Source: Metellina segmentata (lineage: Eukaryota; Arthropoda; Arachnida; Araneae; Tetragnathidae). Taken from it: DNA of 64,000 nt. Positions 12,185-24,190 of the stretch are shown one piece after another. The notes under the pieces were generated by a model. The model was not told where the DNA came from, made no database searches, and worked only from the letters and a program-made list of their open reading frames with translations. How positions within the stretch are numbered: the stretch's first letter is position 1; each line of letters starts with the position of its first letter. The position numbers and the translations under genes are program-made. The stretch is taken from the NCBI GenBank assembly GCA_947359465.1, contig OX375877.1:24191235-24255234 (forward strand), given 5' to 3'.

Positions 12185-12996
12185 GATCACTAAGGCAACT
12201 TTTTGCAACAAATGCAACTTATTTTCACAAGTTCTAAGCTGCATGCAAAGTACAAAAACCAAAATTCCTCCTATATGGTGTGAATTGAAAGTTAGTTATA
12301 ACCGCAATATAAATGCAACTTTCTGCATAAATGCAACTTTTTGCATAAATGCAACCACCTGCAACTTTTTAAAACATAGCTTAAAATCGATTCATATCAA
12401 ATAACTATTTCATTTTTTGCTCTCTGAATCAACCCTTCGATCACGTGTGTCTGATCTTGCGAACGCCGAAGTATTGCGGATCATACAAGAAATTCATAGA
12501 AAGATGCTGTTCGTCCTAGCAGTCGAAAGTGAAATAAATGGCAAGAAGTACTTTTAACACATTGGTTGCCACTCTTAATAATGCAGAGGAAACTTGCGCA
12601 ATTGATTGCAGAGTTGGTTAGTTGAGTGTCGATCATAAATCTGTTATTCGCCTTGTAGATGACGTTTTTAAATCTCTGAATGTTGATCGAAAGGATTTTG
12701 CTCTTCTGCTATCCAATACAGCACATTATATGAATGCGGCTGGCGCAGTTTTTCAATGTGAAAGATATTACTGCCCAAGGATCGGCCATTCAACGTTCTT
12801 CGGTATTTAAGAATGTGTTATAATACACAACTAAAATTGTCAATATATTTTGAATTTTTTCATTTTTTACGAATAATTTCTTTTAGAATTTAATGTACCA
12901 AAACTGAATGCAACTTTATTTCCATAAATGCAACTTTTAGGAATGATAAATGCAACTTTTCCCATTTTTCTGCAACAAAAAGTTGCCTTAGTGATC
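12185..12996 (+). mobile_element. hAT-like DNA transposon derivative with terminal inverted repeats
   Basis: The left end GATCACTAAGGCAACTTTTT is mirrored at the right end (AGTTGCCTTAGTGATC at 12981-12996). 'AAATGCAACTT'-type motifs recur just inside both ends (12209-12220, 12316-12355, 12906-12960). The element is 812 bp and encloses a transposase remnant. I could not find a clean target duplication, so exact ends may be a few bases off. Confidence 0.75.
12480..12810 (+). pseudogene. hAT-like transposase remnant
   Basis: Lying within the inverted-repeat element, the frame at 12622-12810 reads VDDVFKSLNVDRKDFALLLS...MNAAG. This resembles the central region of hAT-type transposases ('LLSDAA.YM..AG' block) as I recall it from arthropod genomes. 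An upstream stretch (~12500-12560, reading FVLAVESEINGKKYF) may belong to the same protein in another frame. The BED zinc finger, catalytic residues and C-terminal dimerisation region are not visible, so it is a broken internal fragment. Confidence 0.5.
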
Positions 12997-13069
12997 ATCG
13001 TTCATCACGTCATTTTAACCGAATAGATCACTCACTGACAGTTTGGCGGGAGGTGTGGTCAAAGCAAGC

Positions 13070-13515
13070 GACGAGGGCAAAATATCACACAGAGTGAACA
13101 AAAGACGTCGTGTTGAACCACGGGATGGCGAAGGGCATAGAAGAGCGGTGATTGTCAAGCAATACCGAAAGGGGACGAACTAGGGGAGCATTTTCATCCC
13201 AAATTTCGTGTCGAAAAAATGTCCCCCAAAAGTTGAAATTCTTAGATATTTACCCTCTTTAGATCCGAGGTTATAATAATGACATAAATACCCTTTCATG
13301 GCTTTTACGCACACAAAATGACATCATAGATCACAGAAAAAATCATTTTTCTGAAATTGGTATCTAGAGGGTTGTAAATTTAAGGTCCACATTACAAACA
13401 ATGAGGACAAACTGTCACAGATAACGAACAAAAGATGGTGTGAGCCACGGGGCGCCGAAAGGCGGAAAAGAGCAGTGATTGTCAAGCAATAACGAAAGGG
13501 GATGAAATAGGATAC
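13070..13515. repeat. Diverged direct duplication, ~350-bp spacing
   Basis: The block at ~13075-13180 (GTGATTGTCAAGCAATA, CGAAAGGGGA, AACAAAAGA) recurs at ~13400-13510 with point changes. The spacer shows no gene. Confidence 0.6.
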
Positions 13516-13659
13516 ACTAACAAAAATTCGTACTTAGATTCACACACACAATCCCCAGGATACTTTTCAACTAAATCCATAGGAACAGGCTTGAGGGTTG
13601 TAGGTGGAACATATTCGATTCTCCCTGTATGTGTTTATCTATTCTGTGTCAAAGTGTTA

Positions 13660-14205
13660 AAATCTAGATAGGAAAGTTCCCGGTACGAATGCGGGTCAGT
13701 GCATAGATATATTTGTAAGCGTAAGATGTAGACCTTAAAACTACTGAGGCCGAAAGTCCTCACATTGGGTTGGTGTGGAAGTTCGGGGAGTGGTGTACCA
13801 GCTCAGATGTTGCCTCGTCATCTGACCGAGGTTCAAAATGGCATGGTGTTGTCCTCTTATCTTTTACTTAGGTGATTGATTATGCAGAGCTTGTTAGATG
13901 GTAGAAGATAGTCCTTAACATGTATTGTGTGACTGATTTTTACTCTTCACAACGATTTGGATATCTGGGATACCACTGTATCGAACCCTGGGAACTGGAC
14001 AACATTGCAATTGGGTACATGCTGAAATTTATTTCGACAGTCGGTATTTAGTGGATCGACAGGGGGTCTCAGTACAATAGACTATTAGTCGCAGTGCTGG
14101 AACTCTTCGGAGTCACACCCAAAATAAGTTATAAGTCATAGCGGATTGATCCCAGATCGTATTCAATTGATCTCTGTGTTGCTCTAGTACGACGTTCATT
14201 AAAAT
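13660..14205 (+). mobile_element. SINE copy split by an inserted segment
   Basis: The SINE body (GTTGGTGTGGAAGTTCGGGG, GCCTCGTCATCTGACCG) runs to about 13875. Its expected tail (GGATTGATCCCAGATCGT, TGTTGCTCTAGTACGACG) appears only at 14150-14205. About 270 bp of unrelated DNA lies between. The tRNA-like head near 13675 is degraded. Confidence 0.65.
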
Positions 14206-14550
14206 TTCCTTACCTTGCCTGTTCTGTGACAACGCAACTTTCTGTGTGCCTGTATGTCTACTTGACATTGGTGCAGTATCTCTACCAAACATGTCCCTTG
14301 TGGCCTGGAATCCAACCAACTTACCATAGAACGTAAATAACTAACGATCATATTGACAAAATAAACTACTTTCTACTTGGTTTCGAGATAAATGAAATTA
14401 TAATTTCGACAGAAAATGATTAATATTTATTCTTGTGCAAGTTAATTTGTGCCACTTATCTTTCACCGCCACACAAAGGAGCTCCAAACAAAATCAAGTG
14501 TAGCCTGAGTTTGTAGCATTCGACTCATACAAACTATTGTTTTTTGATTT

Positions 14551-14955
14551 ATGGGTGATACCGCCTTCTTCAGAAGACAGAATCCCGTCTTGCTCTTATC
14601 CCAACAACAACACCCAAAGCAAATGGCCGATCTGAAACCGAGTGATTTCTTTAAGAGGCCTGTCAGGACTGACGAAGTACTCTTCAGATCGAACAAAGGA
14701 CAATTTTTGTCACATTTATCGGAGCGGAAAATTCGAGCTGCAACCTCGGCACCTCAATTCATCACTCTACCTCTGGATCACGAGGCAATCAATTACTTCG
14801 AAGCGCAGGAGGCAGTTAATAAACAGCTAAACTTTTCCCTGGGAGTTAATAAACAGTACTTTGAAGAGGTTTTAAAGAGTGAATGGGCTTCACTCCCGCT
14901 GGTTTCTCTTGAGAGGAAATTTGAAGTTAATTTATTATGTACGGCGGACCTCTAA
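14551..14955 (+). CDS. Uncharacterised 134-codon ORF, possible single exon
   Basis: This opens with ATG and ends at TAA. Its composition is coding-like: balanced charged and hydrophobic residues, little homopolymer bias. Segments such as LKPSDFFKRPVRTDEVLF, HLSERKIRAATSAPQFITLP and the repeated 'VNKQL.FSLGVNKQYFEE' look like real protein. I recognise no domain. There is no signal peptide or membrane span. It could be one exon of a host gene or the relic of a retrocopy or transposon. No flanking exon was identified. Confidence 0.3.
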   Translation: MGDTAFFRRQNPVLLLSQQQHPKQMADLKPSDFFKRPVRTDEVLFRSNKGQFLSHLSERKIRAATSAPQFITLPLDHEAINYFEAQEAVNKQLNFSLGVNKQYFEEVLKSEWASLPLVSLERKFEVNLLCTADL

Positions 14956-15429
14956 GAATTTGTAGCATTGCCTGAGTTTCTGATGACACATTTTGCAGAT
15001 ATTCTCTTGAAGTATGTAAAAATAAGTCATTAGAAAATATATAGCACAAGCCTTGATACCCGCTGTATTAAATTGATAAAGAAATACGCTGTGTAATGTC
15101 GACGGTGCAAATAATAAAATATGGTTTAGGTTTATCAGAGATCTTGTTTTGGACAAAGGTGTCTTTATGTCCGCTCTGGATGGTTACATTGTTGTCTACT
15201 GTAAAATTCTGAATTTCAAGAACATTCTCAAAGCTTAAAAAATAACTAATAAAGATGGGAAAGAAAGTGATGGAACTAATCTATAAATATTTCCACCAAA
15301 ATGTCCACCATCATTAAACCAAACCAAACAAGATGAATATAATACGAATCTGGCAAGTTGACATTTGCGTCACTTGGTTCTAGATGAATCTATTCCTTAA
15401 ATTAAGCGAATTTGCCTAAAATCCGACTA

Positions 15430-15900
15430 CTTCTTTGAGTATGTTTATCGTGATATGGCATGGGACCTTAGCATGTTGTTTCTGGTCAATTGAACACCGA
15501 CGCGTACATAAACATTTTGGACAATCAGGTTCTTGGCAATTCTATGAAATGGACGAATGTTACTTCCAGGAGGACAATGCTCCTTGTCATATAGCAGCCT
15601 CTGTCAAGCAGTGGTAACAAGATATGGGTGTAAAACGTCCTCCCTGGCCTGCTCAAAGTCCCGACCTAAACCCCATAGAACATTTGTGGGACGAGTAAAA
15701 GCGACGCTTGCGGACCAGGGAACCAAATCCGAAATCTACAGCTGGGCTGGCGACATTTTTGCAGCAGGAATGGACACAAGTACCCATAGCTGTGTATCAA
15801 AACCTTGTTGAAAGTATGCCCAGAAGGGTTGCTAATGTAATTGCAGCACGTGGGGGACCATCCACTCTTAAAATATCCCCTTATTATTATGTATTCTATC
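15430..15900 (+). pseudogene. Tc1-like transposase fossil, C-terminal half
   Basis: Conserved blocks are readable in order: FQEDNAPCHIA (second catalytic Asp region), WPAQSPDLNPIEHLWDE (third catalytic acidic region, here the DD34-like spacing block), a stop, then the RRLRTREPNPK segment, VYQNLVESMPRRVANVIAARGG and the C-terminus. Frames switch between 15435-15617 and 15708-15908, so it is broken. The N-terminal helix-turn-helix region is absent. It is the sister of the fossil at 945-1450. Confidence 0.85.
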
Positions 15901-15944
15901 CCTTATAACATCATATCTTGCTGGCCGATCCAGTATTGTAGAGT

Positions 15945-17140
15945 AATGTATGTATATATATATATATAATAAAAATACCTTAATCTGAACTCCTCGTCCC
16001 ACATGAATTTCGCGTTTGCAATAGTAAAATAGCAGATATATAAACGGGAATAATTGTTTAAAGAGGTAAAAACCTTTTCGTTGAAATTTAACAAATTTTC
16101 TTTGCAAGTCTTCAAATTTTTCTGTCTAGTTTTTACTCTGAACATGTCCGTTCTTTTGCGTTGTTTCATCAATTAGGTCCAGGTTTAACTTCTTGTTCTT
16201 AAAAAATTTTCGGAAAGATGTAAGAAAGTGAGAAAAACAAAAAAAAAATGCCGGTTACCAAAACGTATGGATTTTGGACAATTCCGGATTTCAGACGTCT
16301 GGATTTTTGACTTTGTACTGTATAAAATAAAAATGAGGTCCCACATTGGGGCGTCTTCGACGTGTTTTTGATTCAGAGTTTATCGTTCGATGCTGAAAGC
16401 AATAGCAGTAAAAGTAAATTAATGAAACAAATAGTCTTCTATGACGATTGCCATCTATGATTTTAAACACTTCATCCCTTTCGACTTAAAAATTCCGAAT
16501 CGATTTATGAGTTTATCAGTTAACGTCAGTTACATTAAACGACAAGTTTCGCCAAAACAGCGATAAACACTAGTTAAAGCTAGCTCCGATATGTACCATG
16601 CGATATCATTTTAAAGCGGAAGTAAAATATTCGCATTCATTCTGGTTTGTTTAGTGACACTGAAAATTTCTCTCATTCTCGAGTTTAAATATGTTATCCT
16701 TAAACGGTATTTTCAAACGCTCAATTTTCTAATTAAGTCCTACCAGGCCAAGTGGAAAAGCAGGAAATTCCTAGTATCATTCCTCAGATGTCAAATACGG
16801 TAAAAACGTATACGACTCCTTAAATGTTTAACTCGAGAATGAATCTTGGAAATTAGACTGTTCTCCTGTAAATGGAATTTTGACTGCTGTTTTGTCTAGC
16901 CAATGTAACGCGCACAATTGTAGGGGATGACATACATATTATCCATATCTTGATGGTTTTAGTAGGATTCTTATTGAATTGAAATTGGATAGTATGCAAC
17001 ACCGGAAAAAGTTTTGAATCTTATAGACGTCAAATTTTAGTTTGGCTTTAGTTCTTATCGTTTGCTTCCATCGTGGTTGATACCTCGATATCGCTTGAGT
17101 ACTTTTGCCTATTTTCACAAGTCTAACTTAACTTTTTGAC
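15945..17140. other. AT-rich intergenic DNA
   Basis: There is a short (TA)n at 15950-15968. No genes were recognised. Confidence 0.45.
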
Positions 17141-17145
17141 AACGG

Positions 17146-17146
<1 letters not shown>

Positions 17147-17235
<89 letters not shown>
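17147..17235. repeat. (TA)n microsatellite, ~89 bp
   Basis: An uninterrupted TA dinucleotide run. Confidence 0.98.
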
Positions 17236-17237
<2 letters not shown>

Positions 17238-17264
17238 TTCACGGTATAGCTGCAATACAGGATG

Positions 17265-17425
17265 TAGTCTAAATTATTTCTTGGCGCGATTCATGTAACT
17301 TCCAAGTTACAACTGATGTACTGGCCGTAGTTAAAATTCTTTCTTGGTGCGATTCTTATAACTTTCAAAGTACAACTGCTGTAGTCTAAATTCTTTCTTG
17401 GTGTGATCAGGGTACAACTGCTGTA
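17265..17425. repeat. 63-bp minisatellite family, about 2.5 units
   Basis: Units contain 'CTAAATTCTTTCTTGG', 'GATTCTTATAACTTTCAA' and 'GTACAACTGCTGTA' and match the arrays at 5.6 and 44 kb. Confidence 0.75.
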
Positions 17426-17734
17426 CCGAACCTCATCATATGAGAATTGCCCTCGAATTTTTCCCTTCGAGATTGATCTTGAACCGTCCAAAATAATTCA
17501 TTGGGTCTTCTTTCCAAGTGAGACGTAAATCCTAAAATATGCCTACCTTCGCGTAGGAAAAATAATTGACAGTAGAGTGACAAAATCGTCCAACCTAATT
17601 TTAAAATCCATTTTGGGACCAATGATATAATAAACCCAATCAATCGATACACCAGTTTTAGATACTATCAAGAGAATCAGGGCACATCAACCTTCTGATG
17701 GTTTTCTCGACGATGTAACTCGCCAAAAGTAAAG

Positions 17735-17792
17735 TAAGGGAGATCTTGGTGGACAAGATATCTCGCGTCGAAACAACAAGAAGGGTTAAAAA
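17735..17792. mobile_element. TTAA-MITE right-end fragment
   Basis: It contains GGACAAGATATCTCGCGTCG and ends with CAACAAGAAGGGTTAAA. Confidence 0.5.
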
Positions 17793-17951
17793 AATACACA
17801 GGCTGATGCAGATTTGGAAAGACAAGAAAGGTAGATTTCTTAATTATTAGTATTTACACTTCTTTGCAAGAAATTGAAGAATATCTATGTACTTTGTCAC
17901 ACACACCAACACAAAGTAGGTATAGTAATCGGTAACTTTTTTTATCGTCGT

Positions 17952-18242
17952 ACTAGAGCAACACAACGGACTATTGACGACGGTCCGGGATCAATCCCTT
18001 AAGGGAGAGATCCGAGGACAACACCTCGTAATTTTGAGCCCCGGTCAGATGACGAGGCAACACCTGAGCTGGCACCCCACTCTCCAAACTTCCACACCAA
18101 CCCAACGTGAAGACTTTCGGCCACGACGTATTTAAGGTGCACCAGCCGCCTCTACAACATACGTTTACAAACATCCATGCCCGGACCCGGATTCGAACCA
18201 GGAACCTTCCGATCTAGAGGCTAACATCTTAACCACTATGAC
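17952..18242 (-). mobile_element. tRNA-derived SINE, minus strand
   Basis: The whole SINE is present in reverse. The tail is at 17955-18010, the body at 18040-18150, and the tRNA-like head with B box GGTTCGAATCC and A-box-like GTGGTTAAGATGTTAGCCTC lies at 18185-18240. This is the most complete head among the copies. Confidence 0.88.
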
Positions 18243-18245
18243 GGA

Positions 18246-19955
18246 AGTAGGTATAGAGTAGGTGCTCCAAATATGGCCTACCCTAATTATTTCTCTGTAT
18301 CTCAGTTTCCTGGGTTGGGAAATTAAGCTGGAAACTAAATGGATATCATTAGAAACTACTATCCTTTGGTTTACAGATACCCATACCTTCTTTACTTCTG
18401 TCAATTTAAGTTAACTAGTATATCTTCAAAAAGGTTCCCGAGAGAATTGTGAAGAATGGGTTCCTAATATCGCCTACCCTTGTTCCTATAACCACCCACC
18501 AGGCGAAATGAGAAGCTACTATTAAAAACGAGTCGCTAATAAAGCATACATGCCTACCTTTAGTATTGAATGTACTTTAAGTCATATAAATGAAATAATG
18601 ACTTGGAAACACTTAACTGGATATTCCCTGAGCGGATTGGAGACAAAAAATACGATGTGATCACAGTATCAAATACTTCAGATGCAATAATGTTGTTGAT
18701 AAAACTGATAAGAAACTAGCCGGTGGCGCTACGTGGCAAAACTCTAGACCGTCAAGGTAACTACATCAACTCATAGATGTCGCGCATACTAGCTTATAAA
18801 TACGAGTAGGCGATATTAAGCACCGAGTGATATTTGGAACACCTCTACTCTACTAATAACTGAGAAATAATCAGCAAGGATCTAGGCTATGAAAAATACT
18901 CGTCGGTATACCTAGATAGTGTATTGAACGCTGAAATTATAATCACGTAAGTCACGTGATCGCGACCTTCACCAGTATCTCGACCGAAAAATCTGTGGTG
19001 CTATAACACCTTTGGCATGCCTGTACCCTTAGTGTGAGTAACCGATGGAAATTCGGGCAACAGATTTATTTCCAAATCATACCACATATCATTTCAATGT
19101 GTTAACTCAGTCATACCTTTCATTCACTATTGTTGTTCAAACATAGATTCAGTTGCATGGATACGTATATAGAGAGACTATAAACATATTCAAGTATGTA
19201 TCATATTCGAATGTGGATTTTGCGAAGTCATGCACATTCATATTCAATGGAGATTCTAACGTAGGTTATATTCAAATATAGTAAGCTGATTCATAGCGAT
19301 ACATATACATTATAAATTATATTATGCAATATTAGGTTCTGGCTCACATCGTGACTCGATGTGATTTTCTCAGTCATGAACAGCATCCATCTAACATCAC
19401 ACTTAAGATTTTAGAAATATGCTTTTCTAAAAGAACTCGTATTAATTAATTGAGAATTCAAAGAACATATATTTCGAAAGTTTCGCATAAAATTATGTAC
19501 TAAATATCAATAACATACAATTGTTTTCCTACATACGCCGCTTTTGAAATACTAGCACGTTTTGTTGAATTTTTCATAATTTTACACCGATCTGTAGCTG
19601 ACTGAAAAATATTAACTTGTTATAATTACCAGCGGTTGCAAATGTTTCGCACAAGACATGAATACGTAAGAAAAGAAAATGAAATTTATTCTGATTCTTT
19701 ATTTCATTAAAGTGGAATTTATACTGTGTTGTTATAATCTTTCTTTAGAAGAAATTTTATCGTTATAAGATTTCATTCAGAATTATAAGAAATTAATTTT
19801 TTTAGTAACTGTCCCTGATGTGAAATTTATTTTTGTTTTAAATTTCACTGACAGGATGCAATTAGTTGTTAGAATTCGATTTATCATTGATTTGAAATTA
19901 ATTGTTGCACGGTATGTAGATTCGGAAATTATACAAAGACACAAAGCTTTAATAA
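18246..19955. other. Intergenic DNA
   Basis: No recognised genes. There are scattered short internal similarities only. Confidence 0.4.
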
Positions 19956-19959
19956 TCAC

Positions 19960-20835
19960 AAGATTAAATCAGAGTTTGGTAATTAGTGATAGTTATTTAC
20001 AATTCTTAGAAACAAACACACACACTATCCATCTATCACCATAAAGTTCATAAAAAGACTTTCTCATCTCGAAAAAAGACCATTCTCATCATGTGTGCAT
20101 AGTTTTAGAAATTTATGTAGACAAAACGTTTCTATCCGCAGAATCAATAGTACATCGAAATGTTGGTAAATAATGATAAATAGTAAATTGCTATTCACAT
20201 GAATGATATATTTATCTCACAAAATTATGAATTGACTGCCTCATATGCGTTGGAACACTTAATAACTAAGGAATTGATGTTAAATCGTTAAAGCAACGAG
20301 AAAACCTTTCTAACTACAAGATAATATCAATGGACATTTTGTAAATTGGTACAACTCTTAGGAACAATAGTTAATGCCAAAAGTTGTGAAAATACAACAT
20401 TCTACATATAGATAATATAGTTGGTTTGACCACCATGCGTGTATATGTTGTTCGAAACTAAAACACTATCAAAACTAAGGCTATAAATTAATTATAACTA
20501 GTTACCCGAAGACATAAAACTTTTTTAACCACAAAATAAATCAATGAACAGCTTTGTAATTAATGACAAATCATAAATTACGATTCTTCGAAACGATAAT
20601 TTATCCCACAAAGTTGTGAAAAGACACACTCTTACACATAATATGTGTACGCGTTGTTCGAAACCAAAATACTATCAAAACCAAGGCTATAAACCCTAAC
20701 TAGTTCCCGAAAACATAAAACTTTTTTTACCACAAGATGAATGGACATCGTGGTAATTAGTGATAAATGATAAATTACGATTCCAAGAAACAATATATTT
20801 GTCCCACCAAATCCTGAAAAAAAAAGACCACCTCG
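19960..20835. repeat. Ancient tandem array, ~220-bp period
   Basis: The repeated order is 'GTAATTAGTGATAAA', 'TACGATTC..GAAACAA', 'TTGTGAAAA.ACA', 'TTGTTCGAAACTAAAA', 'CTATCAAAACTAAGGC' and 'ACATAAAACTTTTTT'. It is visible at ~19970-20110, 20300-20520, 20530-20730 and 20740-20830. The units are strongly diverged. Confidence 0.65.
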
Positions 20836-20899
20836 AGTCATATCCAACAAACTTCCCTCAAGAAATAGAAATTGCTCAATAAGGTATTTTGTCCCGCAC

Positions 20900-21480
20900 A
20901 TTATGTGACAGACCTTCTGGAAGAAATACTCTGATTTCCCAAGGTGACTTCAAGAAATAAGCTCGCCTTGAAAGAGCCAGAGTCGCATTTATTTCTTCCG
21001 GCCAATAGAGGAAGACGCAGAAATGATTAATTTGGGACATTTCCCAGGGGAAGTGATCCTTACTTTTTTTTTCATTCCAGAGCGACCACAGATATCCTGA
21101 TTGAACCGAAACTCTTATTTGAAATTCAGATAAAAAGAGAAATGAAGCCGGGGAAATGGCGGTTTGTATTTGTCTGGGGGAAAATATCGTAAAGTTTACT
21201 CTTGAGGTTCACCCGTCTCAGCTGCAACTAGTAATTTTCTGGGACCTTCTCCGATCTGGTATTGAGTACTGTCTGTGAGAGATTTATTGAAAACCGGCCT
21301 TGAACTTATCGTTATTTTAAATGCGCTTAACGTGAATACTAATAACGTTTAAATTAAAAAAATGTTTTAAAAAAAGCCAAGTATAAGGGCATTTTCTAAA
21401 TTTAAACCCTTTCGTTTCAGTGAAGAAACCTTTAGAGTACTATCGAAAAGCAGTTATAAAGGGTTTACAAACCAAAGCTG
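20900..21480. other. Non-repetitive intergenic DNA
   Basis: More balanced base composition at 20930-21300, but no supported reading frame. Confidence 0.35.
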
Positions 21481-21539
21481 CGAACATTGCTACTTGTCAT
21501 AGGTACTTACAAATATACTGGGAGTTTACCAAGCCGGAA

Positions 21540-21842
21540 CGAAACCGTACATGTCGGAATATAACTGCCGTGATGCTTAGAAATACATAATGCAAATGCC
21601 TGAATATCTGCGTTAGTGCCTAGAAATGTATAGAAGAAATATCCTTTTACCTGCGTTAGTGCTAAGAAATGCATAGAGAAAAATCCGATCCTGGTATTAT
21701 TTGGAAATACATAGTGAAAGTCCAAATATCTGTGTTCATGCCAAGAAATACATAAAATAAATGTATGATTTATTATCTGTGTCAGTGCCTAGAAATGTCT
21801 GATTATATGCGGTAGGACCTAGGAATGTCCAAGTCTCTGCAG
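21540..21842. repeat. Degenerate minisatellite, ~50-60-bp units
   Basis: The motif 'TGCGTTAGTGCCTAGAAATG' followed by 'ATAGA(A)GAAATATCC' recurs with variations near 21608, 21652, 21730, 21780 and 21810. The minus-strand frame at 21507-21725 is translated repeat. Confidence 0.65.
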
Positions 21843-21984
21843 CAAAAGTAACTCAGCTGATAAAATTCAAGAATAAACCAAATGGTAAAGAAAAATATTA
21901 CGTTGAATTCAGGCCTCAAATATTTGTTATTAAGGCAAAAATATGTTCTGAAAACTCATTTTTTCTGTATCAAATCTTTAAATT

Positions 21985-22200
21985 ACGAAAGGCTCCGCCC
22001 CCTAGTAGCTTACGCTCGCCAACCCCCGGGGATTGCTTCGCAAACCAACATTCCTTTCACAGAGTGAATCTCCTGGACAGCGAAACTATCTTAGTAATTC
22101 GTATAATCCTGATTTGACTTTTCGGTCCATGACGTCACAGCGAGAGCTTCTCCCCCTGCTCGCTGACGCTCGCCGACCCCCGAAAGTAGAATGCCGAAAA
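21985..22200. repeat. Paired GC-rich repeat blocks
   Basis: 'CTTACGCTCGCCAACCCCCG' near 22009 recurs as 'GCTGACGCTCGCCGACCCCCG'-like sequence near 22161. Both are preceded by a CCCC-containing block. They are GC islands in AT-rich DNA of unknown nature. Confidence 0.45.
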
Positions 22201-23044
22201 AGTAGCGAAAATATCCAAAGATTCCGAATTTTGTATGACCAACTTTTAATTGCATCGAATTTATTTATTAACCAATTCCAAAAATAATTGTACCGTAAGA
22301 AAGAGTACATTCTGAGATATACTGCGATATTTTCAAAATTAAAAACTACTAGTAATAAGATATAGATATGACAATTTAAAAAAGAGTAACGAAAATGTTT
22401 CAATTTTAAAAAAAATATCATCACGAACCAAATTGAAAGTTTAAAAAAAACTTGTATGTGTTTTGCTCACTCGCGGAAGAAATTTCGCTCTTTCAACTTT
22501 GACACTTAATAAACCCTAAACTAATAACCACATTGGAAAAAGATCTTTACAATTGTCCAGGGAACGCGATGAAGAACAAACCATGTTAATTTCATATTTT
22601 TCTGATCCGTACTTTCTCGAGAAACTATCTAAGAATCAAGCTAAACAACACAGTTTTCAATCCTGCTACAGTGGCGGCGGTAAATTTCTTTTAATATAGA
22701 GAGATAGATACCTAATTTTATTTACTGTAAAACTATTTATTAAGCCTTGCATTCGGTGAAGCAAGGTATCTTGGAATCCAGCTTAATATATTTCGGCAGT
22801 TAAATGCTCGAATTTCGTGTCATGAATATCGCAGCACAATTCGACTGAATGTTAATTTCCTCAACATTATCTTCTCCATGAATCTAATTCACCAGTCTGG
22901 TTGATTCGGTCGATGCTGTACTATCACCAATGGAGCAGTTTACATCAAGAACTCCACCCCTATTGACAAGGATGAAATTAAATGATGCCCTTTTGGTTGC
23001 CAAATCCTGATAGACTTAATAGGGTCTTAATAGGACTTAATAAT

Positions 23045-23612
23045 GTTCGTTTTGCAGATTTTTCGCGACCTTGTAGCAAGATAACAAATTTGTGGATTAA
23101 ATTCTAGTTCATTTCTAGTTAAGCCGTAATAAAAACGATGCGTACATAAATTGTGTTCTTAAATGCTATTCTTGGTACAACTTCAGTCTACGTTTATCGC
23201 GGTAGCAACGGCTTTGGAGCTTTTTTTGTCACACTTCTAGTAGCGAGTTATGGCAGGTTAAGTCAACCCAACTTGTTTCGATTATTGTGGTTTTTTGGCA
23301 AGCGGAAAGTTTAAACTTTCATTATGAATATTCTAGAAAGTTCTTTCAAAATCCGTTAAACTGACGTTTGATTTTATTGGTTCATTTGAAATAATTATTT
23401 CCTAGACGACTATATAAGTGCACCACAAAAAGCGCCAAGGCCGTTGACACAGCTATAAACGTAGACTGAAGTTGTACCAAGAATAGCATTAAAGAACACA
23501 ATTTATGTACGCATCGTTTTTATTACGGCTTAACTAGAAGTGAACTAGAATTTAATCCACAAATTTGTTATCTTGCTACAAGGTCGCGAAAAATCTGCAA
23601 AACGAACACATT
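23045..23612. mobile_element. Inverted-repeat element with ~165-bp arms
   Basis: The arm at 23045-23220 (GTTCGTTTTGCAGATTTTTC ... GATGCGTACATAAATTGTG ... CTTGGTACAACTTCAGTCTA) reappears reverse-complemented at 23445-23610. The core, with AAGCGGAAAGTTTAAA and ATTCTAGAAAG, is shared with elements at 23650-24185 and 32116-32932. It looks like a MITE whose outer flank has also become inverted-duplicated. No coding capacity. Confidence 0.75.
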
Positions 23613-23644
23613 TTTGTAAGAGTAAACTTGACGTTTTTTTTTTT

Positions 23645-24190
23645 TGTTTTTTTTGCGCAGTGTTTTCAAAAGGTTATGGCAACCCATCTGTATTATGAAT
23701 ATTACACTTTTTAAGGCACTTTCAGCAAGCGGAAAGTTTAAATTTTTATTTTGAATATTCTAGAAAGGTCTTTCAAAATTCGTTACTGTCTTATGATTTA
23801 ATTTTTTGATTGAATCTTTTCTTTGATTCTATTGGTTATTTTAATTCTAAACTATCCTTTGATTTCATCGGTCCTTTATATATTTTTGATTGATTTCATT
23901 GGTTATTTTGATGGTTTTTTGAAAGTTATGGAATTTTCTTTCATTTTAATTTATATCACTGTACACTGATGTTGTCTCAGGATGTATTTTATGTATTTTA
24001 TTTACGTATATTTATATTATTTATGTATGCAATATATTGTTTAAAACGTTTACAAATTTGTTTCTGAAGTTTGTTACTTTCCGTTGCAAAACGAAAAAGA
24101 TTTTTGAAATAATTCTTTCCGTGGCGACATTAGAAGAACGCAAAACGCCAAGACCGTGGCCATCACGATTAAACGTAGACTGAATCTCTA
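23645..24190. mobile_element. Second MITE of the 23-kb family, partial
   Basis: It carries GGTTATGGCAACCC, AAGCGGAAAGTTTAAA, TTCTAGAAAGGTCTTTCAAA and a right end 'CCGTGGCCATCACGATTAAA' + 'CGTAGACTGAATCTCTACC', matching the terminal sequence of its relatives. Runs of 'TTTGATT..ATTGGTT' fill the centre. Confidence 0.55.
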
